Below, piece after piece: positions 43,981-57,000 of a DNA stretch of 64,000 bases. Made by a program: the position numbers and the translations under genes. Source of the stretch: Microglena sp. YARC (taxonomy: Eukaryota > Chlorophyta > Chlorophyceae > Chlamydomonadales > Chlamydomonadaceae); the NCBI GenBank assembly GCA_022414725.1, contig CM039463.1, forward strand, positions 27,180,003-27,244,002. Direction: 5' to 3'. Positions within the stretch are counted from its first letter, which is position 1. Each line of letters starts with the position of its first letter. The notes beneath the pieces are model-generated. The model was not told the DNA's origin. It saw only the letters and a program-made list of their open reading frames with translations, and ran no database searches.

Positions 43981-46900
43981 GCTTCCGCCCCCTTCTGCCC
44001 ACCACGGGGGACCCAACCGACCCCAGTGACCCCTGCAATCACTTGCCTGCCCCAGTAGCTGTGGTTGCCACAGATTTCACAGTTGAAGTCCTGGTTAAGA
44101 CCATGGAGCTTGCACAGCAAGGAGGAGCTAACATTACAACAACCAATTGAATTCGTCAACAAGCCGTCCTTGGATCCACCCCCCTGCCCGGCTACCACTA
44201 CACAGTGACCCCTACAACTACTTGCCTGCCCCAGTAGCTGTGGTTGCCACAAATTTCACAGTTGAACTCCTGGTTAAGACCATGGAGCTTGTACAGCCAG
44301 TAGGGGATGGGCTTGCCGTCCCAGCCTAGGGGCAGCTTGAGGGGGTTGTAGATGAACTCATCCTCCTCGTCTGAGTCCACAGGAACAAGTTCTGCTTCTG
44401 CCTCTTCTTGCTCAGCCTGTGTGGGAAGGGGGTTGCAAGCGATTTTTGTAGTTGTTGTGTTGTATATAGTTTTTTTGTGTCGTTGTTGTTGTTGCTGTTG
44501 TCTTGTGTTGTCTTGTTTTGTATTATTTTCAGTAGTGTGTGTTGTTTAGCGCTGTCTTGAGTTTTTGGTGTGATGCTTTGTTTGACGTTTGTGTGTGTGT
44601 GTGTGTTATGTTGTGCCGTGACGCGACATGAAAACGTGTGGGAAGGGGGAGGCAAGCCATGGTGGGTGCTGCTTTTTGTTGTTCATTTTTTTCTTGTGCT
44701 TTTTTTGTGTGTGTGTACTCAGGTGTTGTTTATGTTTTTTATTGTTTCGTGTTGTTTTGTGTTGTGTTGTGTTTGAGTTTTTTAGTTGTGTTGCGTTGTC
44801 TTGTGTTATTTTGCGTTCTTTCCTGTAGCTTTCATTTTTTTGTATAGCGCTGTCTTGTGTTGTCTTTATGTACTTTTGTGTACTTTTGTGTTGTTTTATG
44901 TTGTTACGTGACACAATGCAACGCAACATGAAATGTTGTATTGTGCTGTGTTGAGTTATGTCGTATTGTGGTATTGTATTGTGATGTGTCATGTTTTGTG
45001 TTGTCATGTTGATTTATGTTCTGTTAACATGTTGCATTGATTTGTGTTGTGCTGTGTTGAGTTAGGTTGTATTGTGATATTGTATTGTGTTGCGTTCTGT
45101 TATGTGTTGTTGTGTTCTGTTATGTGTTGTTGTGTTCTGTTCTGATATGTGTTGTGTTGTTGTGTTGTGTTGTTGTGTTGTGTTCTGTTATGTGTTGCGT
45201 TCTGTTGTGTTTTGTGTTGTGTTCTGTTACGTGTTGTTGTGTTCTGTTCTGTGTTCTGTTCTGGTATGTTGTGTTCTGTTACGACACGTTGCATAGCATT
45301 GCACTGCGTTGTGATAAGTTATCTTTGTCTTGTTTGAGCCTTGTTATGTCTTGTCTTGTTTGAGCCTTGTTATGTCTTGTCTTGTTTGAGCCTTGTTATG
45401 TCTTGTCTTGTTTGAGCCTTGTTATGTCTTGTCTTGTTTGAGCCTTGTTATGTCTTGTCTTGTTTGAGCCTTGTTATGTCTTGTCTTGTTTGAGCCTTGT
45501 TATGTCTTGTCTTGTTTGAGCCTTGTTATGTCTTGTCTTGTTTGAGCCTTGTTATGTTGCGTTGTTTGGTGCTCCGATCTTTCAATATTTATATATGTTG
45601 TTTTTATTATGTGTTTTACATATAGACCTCTGATTGTATTTGTGTTTTCTATACATACTTACATGTATATATATATATTAAAAATATATATAAATATAAT
45701 ATATAAATAATCCAAATAAATTCCCCCCTCCCACCCACCCGCCCACCCTACCTGCTCTCATCCATATGTATATTAAAAACACCAGGCAACTAGGGTTACG
45801 AGCCAAAACGGACGAACCTGCATCTCCTCGTAGGTCTGGGTCTGCTTCTTCTCAATCTTGCCCTTCGTGTCAGCGATGGCGTTGTCCAGAAGGGAGGTGA
45901 GCTTGTAGATCTTTGCTTCAGTCAATGCCACCTGGGGTAAAACACAGTTGGTATGAGCTAACAAACTCTGGGGCGGTTAGATATCGGTTACCCATTGGCT
46001 CAAAATTGAGGGAAAGTTGGTTGATAATCAGTTTAACTACAGTTGGTATGAGCTTGTAGATCTTTGCTTCAATCATTGCCACCTGGGGTAAAACACAGTT
46101 GGTATGAGCTGGACGAACTCTGGGGCAGTTAGATAATAGTTACCTATTGGCTTGAATTTTTAGGGTTGGTTGATCATCAGTTGTCCAAAAGAGAGGTGAG
46201 CTTGTAAATCTTTGCTTCAGTCTTCCTGCCTAGGGAAAACGCACATTTGTATGAGCTGGGGTAAAACACAGTACAGCTGAGTGAACTCTGGGGCGGTTAG
46301 ATATCGGTTACCTATTGGCTCAAAATTGAGGGGAAGTTGGTTGATAATCAGTTAAAATGCAGTTGGTATCAGCTTGGAGATCTTTGCTTCAGTCAATGCC
46401 GCCTGGAGTAAAACACAGTTGATATGAGCTGGGGTAAAGCACAGTTGGTATGAGCCCAATGAACTCTGGGGCGGTTGAATATCGGTTACCTATTGGCTCA
46501 AAATTGAGGGAAAGTTGGTTGATAATCAGTTTAAATACAGTTGGTATGAGCTTGTAGATCTTTGCTTCAGTCAATGCCGCCTGGGGTAAAACACAGTTGG
46601 TATGAGCCCAACGAACTCTGGGGCGGTTACTAATCTCTAGAATGCACATATACGTTGCCCCCCCGGCCTTAGGCATGTACGTTTAACCATGCTGGGGCAG
46701 TTACTAATCTCTAGAATGCACATATACGTTGCCCCCCCAGGCTTAGACATGTACGTTAAACCATGCCCTATCCATCACCCTCACACAATGTGTATGTATG
46801 TTACAGACCATGTGGTAGCCAATTAGGCTCGAGGGACTTCCCTATCCTCAAGATGATTTGAGACTGACCGTAGAGGCAATTTATAAATACTATCTGGAGG

Positions 46901-49900
46901 GGTAATAAAAAAGGATTATCTTTAGAGGCAAATAAAAGTACTATCTATCTTTGAAGGCAATTAAAAGGTAATATCTGGAGAGGATTTAATAAGTATTATG
47001 TTTAGAGGCAATTAAAAAGTATTGTGTTTAGAGGTAACTAAAAATTACTATCTATCTTTGAAGGCAATTAAAAGGTAATATCTGGAGAGGATTTAATTAG
47101 TATTATGCTTAGAGGCAATTAAAAAGTATTATGTTTAGAGGTAATTAAAAAGTACTATCTATCTTTGAAGGCAATTAAAAGGTAATATCTGGAGAGGATT
47201 TAATAAGTATTATGCTTAGAGGCAATTAAAAAGTATTATGTTTAGAGGTAATTAAAAAGTACTATCTATCTTTAAAGGCAATTAAAAGGTAATATCTGGA
47301 GAGGATTTAATAAGTATTATGTTTAGAGGCAATTAAAAAGTATTATGTTTAGAGGTAATTAAAAAGTACTATCTATCTTTAAAGGCAATTAAAAGGTAAT
47401 ATCTGGAGAGGATTTAATAAGTATTATGCTTAGAGGCAATTAAAAAGTATTATGTTTAGAGGTAATTAAAAAGTACTATCTATCTTTAAAGGCAATTAAA
47501 AGGTAATATCTGGAGAGGATTTAATAAGAATTATGTTTAGAGGCAATTAAAGAGTATTGTGTTTAGAGGTAATTAAGAATTACTATCTATCTTTAAAGGC
47601 AATTAAAAGGTAATATCTGGAAAGGCTTTAAAACGTATTATGTTCAGAGGCAATTAAAGAGTACTATCTGTAAAGGCAGTACACAAGTATCATATGTAGA
47701 GGCAATTAATAAGTATTATCTGTAGAAGCAATTAAAAAGTACTATCTATCTTTAAAGGCAATTAAAAGGTAATATCTAGAGAGGCTTTAATAATTATCTG
47801 TCGAGGCATTTAAAAAGTTATGTCTATCTTTAGAGGCAATTAAAAAGTATTATCTATAGAGGCAATTAAAAAGTACAACCTGGAGAGGCAATTAAAAGTC
47901 CCCTGCAAATCGAAGCGATACGCCCCGTAATAAGGCGCGATATTTACTTATTTATCCCCCCACCTGCGGGTGGACCTAGTGCAGGCAAACGGGCTGGCCA
48001 CTTCAACCTCACACCCCGTAATGAGGCGTACTATTTGTATTGTATTTATTACTTTACCTGGAAGGCAGCCCTGGAACGCTTATCTGCTTCATCGGTGCTT
48101 GCGGAAGCTATGGGTGAACCTCATGCCCCATAATAAGGCGCACAATTAATTTATTCCCCTACCTGCGGTTGGCCCTGGTGCAAGCAAACGGGCTGGCCCC
48201 CTCAACCCCCCGCCCCGTAATAACTAATAAGGCGTACCATTTATTTTATTTGTTAATCCACCTTCAAGGTAGCCCTGGAACGCTTATCTGCTTCATCGGT
48301 GCTTGCGGAAGCTATGGGTGAATCTCATGCCCTGTACTAAGACACACTATATATTTTATTTATTAATTTACCTGGAAGGCAGCCCTGGAACGCTTATCTG
48401 CTTCATCGGTGCTTGCGGACGCTATGGGTGAATCTCATGCCCCATAATAAGGCGTGCTATTCGTATTGCATTTATTCATTTACCTGGAAGGCAGCCCTGG
48501 AACGCTTATCTGCTTCATCCGTGCTTGCGGAGGCTATGGTTGTTGCTCCCTTGGCAAACAGCTTTTTGTCAAGCTGGTCTAGGGGGGTGCTCTTGGTGAT
48601 GAAAAGTCGCTTGGCTCGATCACCCTGGGTACCACCACACTTGAGTCCCAAGGCCTGCGCGAACAAATTGTTGCGGGTGTGGATTGTGGGTGGGAGGTGG
48701 TGTTGTGTTGTGTTGTGTCGTTTCATATGTTGTCAAGCTGGTCTAGGAGGGTGCTCTTGGTGATGAAAAGTCCCTTGGCTCGATCACCCTGGGTACCACC
48801 ACACTTGATACCCAAGGCCTGCGCGAACAAATTGTTGCGGGTGTGGATTGTGGGTGGGAGGTTGTACTGTGTCGTATCATATTTTATCAAGCTGGTCTAG
48901 GGGAGTGCTCTTGGTGATGAAAAGTCGCTTGGCTCGATCACCCTGGGTACCACCACACTGGGTACCACCACTCAAGGCCTGGGTACCACCACTTAAGGCC
49001 TGCGCGAACAAATTGTTGTGGGTGTGGATTGCGGGTGGGAGGTTGTGATGTGTCGTGGCGTGGCGTGTTGTGAGCAGTTGTGTAGTGAAGTATTGTGTAG
49101 TATGGTGTGTTTTGTTGTGTTGTGTGTTGTTGTGTTGTGGCCAGTGGTGTTGTGTAGTATCGCGTGTTTTGTTGTGTGGTGTTGTGTGGTGACTATTATT
49201 GTCGTGCAGTATCGTGTGTATGGCGTGTTTTGTTGTGTGGTGTGGTGTTGTGAGCATCAGTGTCGTGTAGTATCGTGAAGTATGGCGTGCTTTGTTGTGT
49301 GACGTTGTGAACTTTAGTGTTGTGTCGTATTGTGTAGTTTGGCGTGTTTTGTTCTGTGGTGCGGTGTTGTGACCATTAGTGTTGTGCCGAATCGTGTAGT
49401 ATGGCGTGTTTTTTGTGTGGTGCGGTGTTGTGGCCATTAGTGTCGTGTCGTATCGTGTAGTATGGCGTGTTTTGTTGTGTGGTGTGGTGTTGTGGCCATT
49501 AGTGCTGTGTAGTTTCGTGTAGCATGGCGTGTTTTGTTGTGTGATGTAGTGTGGTGACCATTAGTGTTGTGTAGTATCGTGTAGTATTGTAGTGGTATTG
49601 TGACCATTACCCACAACACATCCATACTCCAAACATGTCATCCCACTTCCCCCCACAAACACACTCCATACCTGCTCTCCCACCTCCCACCTGCCCCCCC
49701 CCCACCACCACCACCACCACCACAAACCCACACACTCCCTCCCTACCTGCCCCCCACCTCCCACGACCCTACATGAAGGGCCTCCCTCAAGCGCTCTGCA
49801 TCAAACATTTCTAACTCCTCTGGGGACTCGAAGGCATCCACGTCCACTAAGCTGGAACTACCATCAGCTGACACCCTCCCTACCTGCCTGCCCCCCCCCC

Positions 49901-50132
49901 CACACACACACACACCCCCCACACACACACTCTCACCCTCCATACCAGCCCCCCCCCCCCCCTACCTGCCCCCCCCCCCCCCACCCTTCATACCAGCCCC
50001 CCACACACCTCCCCCCCCCTACCTGGAGGGCCTCCCTCAAGCGCTCTGCACCAAGCATTTCTAACTCCTCTGGGAACTCAAAGGCATCCACGTCCACAAT
50101 GCTGGAACTACCATCAGCTGACACTCTCCTCC

Positions 50133-50175
<43 letters not shown>

Positions 50176-51901
50176 TCCATACCAGCCCCCCACCTCCCCC
50201 ACCCTACCTGAAGGCCTCCTTCAAGCGATCTGCACCAATCATTTCCAACTCCTCTGGGGACTCGAAGACATCCACGTCCACAATGCTGGAACTACCATTA
50301 GCTGACACCCTCCTACCTGCCCCACCACCACCACCACCACCCCACACACACACTCACCCTCCATACCAGCCCCACCCCCCTACCTGCCCCCCCACCCCCA
50401 CCCCCACACACACACTCACCCTCCATACCAGCCCCACCACCCTCCCAACACCTACCAGCCCCCCACCCCCCCACCCACACTCACCCTCCATGCCACCCCC
50501 CCCCACCCCCTCCACCACCCTACCAGCCCCCCCACCCACCCCACCCACACTCACCCTCCATCCCCACCTCCTCCCACCACCCTACCAGCCCCCCACCCCA
50601 CCCACCCACACTCACACTCCATACCAGCCCCCCCCACCCCCAGCCCCCCACCACCCCAACCCACCCACACTCACCCTCCATACCAGCCCCCCATCTCCCC
50701 CCACCCTACCTGGAGGGCCTCCTTCAAGCGATCTGCACCAATCATTTCCAACTCCTCTGGGGACTCAAAGGCATCCACGTCCACAATGCCAGAAGTTCCA
50801 TCAGCTGACACAGCTCCCGCAGGCCCCATGCCTTTGTCCTCCCATCCTGGGACCGCCCCCGCGTCAAACTGGGCTTTCAGCTCTTCTTCGAGCTGAGAGG
50901 GTACACAGTTTGGTTTGGGTTGGGTTGAATTGGTTTGGGTTGAATTGGGTTGAATTGAATTGGGTTGAATTGAATTGGTTTGAATTGGGTTGAATTTAAT
51001 TGGGTTGAATTGGGTTAAATTGGGTTACATTGGGTTGGGTTGGGACCGCCCCCGCCTCAAACTGGGCTTTCAGCTCTTCCTCCAGCTGAGAGGGTACACA
51101 ATTGTGTTGTGTTGTGTTGGATTGTGTTGGGTTGGGTTGGATTGGATTGGGTTGGGTTGGGTTGAATTGGGTTGAATTGGGTTGAATTGGTTTGGTTTGG
51201 TTTGGGTTGGGTTGAATAGGGTTGATTTGGATTGATTTGGGTTGAATTGGGTTGGGTTGGGTTGGGTTGGGTTGGGTTGGGTTGGGTTGGTTGGGTTGAA
51301 GAGGGTTGAATTGGGTTGAATTGGGTTGGGTTGGATCGGGTTGTTTTGAATTGGGTTTGATTGGGTTGGGTTGGGTTGGGTTGGGTTGGGTTGGGTTGGG
51401 TTGGGTTGGGTTGAATTGGGTTGAATTAGGTTGAATTGGTTTGGTTTGGTTTGGGTTGAATTGGGTGTGGTTGGTATGGTTTGGTTTGGTTTGGGTTAGG
51501 TTGGGCAGCTGAGAAGGGATAGATGCAGCATACGATATCTAGTTGTTTTTACAGTTCCAGTTTTCTGCAGTAACAGGTACAGTAACAGTTATACCTACAG
51601 TTCTGGTTACAGTAATGGTTACATAAATGGACACGCTGTTACAGCTGTAGTAACAGTTATGGTTACATGAATAGACACAGGTACAGCTGTAGTTACATTT
51701 ACTGGTACGTGTACAGTTTTAGTTATGGTTGTAGTTGCAGTTACAGTCAATTACAGATATAGATATTCCACCCAACCTTCTTGAAGTGCTTGCCCAAGAG
51801 AAGCCATCGGCTGAGTGCGCTTGTAGAAGTTTCAGCTCTGGTTACAGTTTCAGCTATATTTAAAGCAAAGATGAGGTACGGCAGCTTATCTCCCCTTCCC
51901 C

Positions 51902-51932
<31 letters not shown>

Positions 51933-53956
51933 ACACCACACACACTGATTACAGATACAGCTACATATATTCCAACCCAGATTTGAAACCCTACCTTCTT
52001 GAAGTGCTTGCCAAGAGAAAGCCATCGGGCTGAGTGCGCTCGTAGAAGTTTCAGCTCGAGTTACAGTTTCAGCTCTTATTAAAGAAAAGATGAGGTACGG
52101 CAGCTTATTTCCTGCCCCACCCCACCCCACCCCCCACACACTGATTACAGATACAGCTACATATATTCCACCGAACTTTGAAACCCTACCTTCTTGAAGT
52201 GCTTGCCAAGGGGAGCCATCGGCTGGGTGCGCTCGTAGAAGTTTCAGCTCCAGTTACAGTTTCAGCTCTATTTAAAGCGAAGATGAGGTACGGCAGCTTA
52301 TTTCCTGCCCCCCCCACCCACCCCACACACCCCACCCACACACCCACCCACACACTGATTACAGATACAGCTACATATATTCCACCCAGCTCTGAAACCC
52401 TACCTTCTTGAAGTGCTTGCCAAGGGGAGCCATCGGCTGGGTGCGCTCGTAGAACGATTCCAGGTATGCCTGCAAGGCCTTGGTGTACTCACTGTGGAGG
52501 GTTTAGGGTCCAGGATTCAGGGTTTTGGTGTACACACTGTGGAGGGTTTAGGGTTCAGGATTCAGGGTTTTGGTGTACTAACTGTGGAGGGTTTAGGGAT
52601 CAAGGTCAAGGTTTTTGGTGCACTCACTGAGGAGGATTCAGGGTTCAGGGTTTTGGCTTACCCATTGTGGAGGGGTTTAGGGTTTATGATTTTGGGTTTT
52701 GCTGTACTGTGGATGTGTGTGGCAACAGGCGTAGGTCTATGGCTTTGATTATGATTTTTATAACTTGTCGACTTCCACGTGTGTTGACATTTTGCACTGG
52801 TGGTTGCCCCCCCCCCCCCCCCCCTCACCCCCCCACACGCACACCACCACCACATGCGCACCCACATCCGCATCCACTCCCCACACACCAACACCACCAC
52901 ACAAACACACATTTCATTCTCAGGTGTCACTGCCTCTGGGGTTCTGTTAGCCCCAGTGCAAGCAAACGGGCAGGCCCCCTCAACCTCACGCCTCGGAATA
53001 AGGCGTACTATCTATGTATTTATTGACATTTTGCAGGGGCACGAGCAACAAAAAATGCCTCAATCTATTACCATAAACATAACCACCACCATCAATACCA
53101 TCCCATTTTCATCATCAGTCCATCACCGCCACGCCAACCCACCAACACTGCCATCCGATCCCATCACCACACCACCTGCACTCACACCCTCCCCCTTCCC
53201 ATCCAAGCCTCCCCCCACGCCTTACCCAGCCCTCGCCCTCTTCCACTCCAATCCCTATCTAGACCAATCGTTGTGGATAATACTGTGTGCACACATTGAA
53301 ACTTTCAGTGATATACAATGGTCTAGTGGTAGACCAGATCGCTTGAGGATGAAGAGTCGGGGGGTGGACTCCCCCCTAGGTCGCTCTTGGCGCTGCAGGT
53401 CGTCGTCAACCGAGATGGTAGCTTGTCCAGTTGAGGTAGGAGACCGCTCCCCACCCGCGTACGACGGGCTCCCTGAACACTACGCCCCGCCAGGCGTTAT
53501 CATTACTGTGTGAACACATTGTGGGTATGCCTTTTCCGGTGATTATGTATGTGGATGCTTTGTGGTTCACAACAATTGTGATTACATAAAAGCCATGATA
53601 GTGTCGCGTACCTGTACGGCTTTGCTAGCTTGTACTGCCGCGGTACCGCCCCCAACTCAGTAAAACACGCCAGGTACTCATGGTACTCGAGCTTGCGCCC
53701 AAACTTAGCGTTCACGAAAGATTGGAAGTGCTCGTGCAGGTCTAGAGTGCGTCCCAGTCCCTCTTCACCGGTGAATTCCACGTGGGGCTCTTGCTTCAAG
53801 GCAGCCTCGTCGTTTTCAGCCTGAGGGTGCACAGACAGGGAGATGTGTGTGGTTTGTGTGTGGTGTGTGTGAGGAGGAGTGAGGTAAGGTGGGTGGGGTT
53901 CAGGAGTATGGGGAGTGTGTGTGAAGAGGATTGAGGTGGGGTGGGTGGGGTTCATG

Positions 53957-53997
<41 letters not shown>

Positions 53998-54032
53998 AGG
54001 GAGAGGGAGAGGGAGAGAGGGAGAGAGGGAGA

Positions 54033-54084
<52 letters not shown>

Positions 54085-57000
54085 TGAGGTGTGGTGGGCG
54101 GGGTTCAGGCAAAGTGGAAATAGCGTGTGTGGGTGTGCTTGTGGGTGCGTACGTGTCATTGTGTGTTGCTCGTGTCAGTGCGCATGTGTGTGGTGCTGGT
54201 GGTAGTGGTGGGTGCATGGGCAGGGTGTGTGTGCGTGTGAAGGGGCAGGTGGACAATGGTGTTCAGGCAGGCAGAAGCATAGCTTGTCTTTTCAGCTATG
54301 AGCAGCTGCTTCTAGGCAGCTGCCCAGGCTCTCTCTTCATCCAAAGCTGAAGCTACCTAGTGCTCCTGGAATCCTTGGATTTGGCTTAGTGGCAGTCCCA
54401 GGGAGCTGGCTAGAAGCTGCTGCACGTAGCCGATAAGAAATGCCCTCTGCTGCAGAATGGGTTTACTGTGTGTACTATGCCACACTCCAGGGATAGACGA
54501 AATATACTTTAGGGATTACTATTGCTGAGTTTGATTTATTACCCTGTTGTCTTCATTCATTCATAACTTATTTCATTCATTCATTATTTCATTCCTTCTT
54601 TAATTATTTGCTTCGTTCATTCATTACTTCATTCACCATTTCATTCCTCCACCCAGCTTTCATCCATTCATTATTTAATTTATTTGCTCATTCATTCATT
54701 CATTCATTATTTCCTTCATTATTTCCTTCATCCATTCCTTCGTCCACTCCTTCCTTCCTTCCTTCCTTCGTTTATTCATCTATTCACCATTCCCTTCATT
54801 ATTCCTCTCATTCATCCATTCATTATTATTTTCTTAATCCATTCATTATGATTTCCTTCATTCATCCATTTATGATTGTTTCCTTCATTTATCCATTCAT
54901 TATTATTTCCTTCATTCATCCATTTATTAAATCTTTATTAATTCATTATTATTACCTTCATTCATTCATTATTATTATTTCCTTCATTCATTCTTTATTA
55001 TTTACTCAATCAATTCATTATTATTTCCTTCCTTAATCCATTCATTACTTCCTTAATCTATTCATTATTATTTCCTTCCTTCATCCATTCATTACTTCCT
55101 TGATCTATTCATTATTATTTCCTTCGTTCATCCATTCATTACTTCTTTAATCTATTCATTATTATTTCCTTCGTTCATCCATTCATTACTTCTTTAATCT
55201 ATTCATTATTATTTCCTTCCTTCATCCATACATTACTTCTTTAATCTATTCATTATTATTTCCTTCCTTCATCCATTCATTACTTCCTTAATCTATTCAT
55301 TATTATTTCCTTCCTTCATCCATTCATTAACTCCATCATCCATTCATTATTATTACCTTCATTCATTCATCCATTCATAACTTCCTTCATCCATTCATTA
55401 TTATTATTTACTTCCTTCATCCATTCATGACTTCCTTCATCCATTCATTAACTCCTTCATCCATTCATTATTATTTCCTTAATCCATACATTCTTATTTC
55501 ATTAATCCATTCATTATTGTTTCCTTCCTTCATGCATCAATCCAGGTACCTTTAGGGCCCTCTGGGCGGTACTCCAGGTACCTTTGCCTTTTTAGTTACC
55601 TTTCTTTAGTCTTGTTTTTATTCCAAATCTGGCATAAAAAAATAACTTTTGAACATTTTGAATAGACTAATTATTATTCTCCTAATCCATTCACTATTTA
55701 TTTATTTCATTCCTTCATTATTATTTCCTTCCTTCATCCATTCATTACGTCCTTCATTCATCAATTCATCCAACCATCAAGCACAATTCCATTGACATGT
55801 CACACGTGATTATGTTACAACTACTTTCTGCATTTATCTAGCTTGCCGGGCCTGGGGGGGTTCAGTAGCAGTCAGTAGATACATTGTTAAACAATCCTAT
55901 GTGACTGACATACCTCGGTGACGTCATTGCTAGGAAATCGGCGATGATAATCTCTGACTTCTTTCAAACGATCGTAGAAGATTCCGAAAGCGTTGCCATC
56001 GGCCGATGCCAGGGCTGCAATCTCTCCTCGTCTAGAGTTGTCGTCATCCTCATACATTTTCACCTAGGGGGATGCGAAGATTGGAAAAGGTCAGTGAAGA
56101 TGTAAATTCTGACCATATGAGTTTTCACCTAGGGGGGGTGCACAGGTTGGAAAAGGTCACTGCAGATATTTGTTCTGACCACATGCACAGGTTGGAAAAG
56201 GCCAGTAGAGATGTTTATTCTGACCAAATGAATTTTCACTTAGGGGGGATGCACCGGTCAGGGTACTAATTTTTGTCAAATTGGTCAGCGCTTAAAGCGC
56301 ACAAACGTCAAATTGGTCAGCGCTTTGTAGTGCAAAAAGCGCAAATGGTCAGAACTAACAAATTTTGGATTCCCTAGGACAATGGTCAGAACTAACAAAT
56401 TTTTCACCCAGGGGGGATGCACAGGTTGGAAAAGGTCACTAAAGATTTTAGTTCTGACCATTTGTCTTAGGGAATCCAAGGACATAGATTGGGGTCATGC
56501 CAGAGAGCTGACGTTGGTCCAGGTTCTTGGGCGAAGGTACTGTTTGGCACACTTGTTCATGCCCTAAGTTGCATACCAGGTATTGTAAATCTTTCTATAC
56601 ATAAATATGCAAGGTTGATGAAGGGAGATGCCACTAAAGATGTTAGTTCTGACCATATGAATTTTCACTTATGAAGGATGCACCGGTTAGAGTACATGTC
56701 AATACAGCTGCGTGTGTTGTGATTACATACCATGACCTATGTGGGATGCACAAGGTTGGAACATGTCAATACAGATGTGTGTATCGTGATCACATACCAT
56801 GACCTAGGTGGGATGCACAAGGTAGGAACATGTCAATACAGATGTGTGTGCTGTGATTACATACCATGACCTAAGTGGGATGCACAAGGGTGGAACATGT
56901 CAATACAGATGTGTGTTCTGGCCACATCTCTTGACCTAGGTGATACGCATATGTCGATACAGATGTGTGTGGTGTGATCACATATCTTGACCTAGGTGAA

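Noticed and set aside
51200..51420. Telomere-like array (ttgggttggg)
   Set aside because: The TTGGG unit is not a known telomere repeat, it mixes with TTGAATT units, and it lies inside SF3A3 intron 5 between two conserved exons.
53310..53390. tRNA gene (ggtctagtggtagacc looks like a D-arm; gggggtggactccccc like a T-arm)
   Set aside because: No anticodon stem, no GTTCRA in the T-loop and no acceptor-stem pairing. At best a decayed tRNA-derived fragment.
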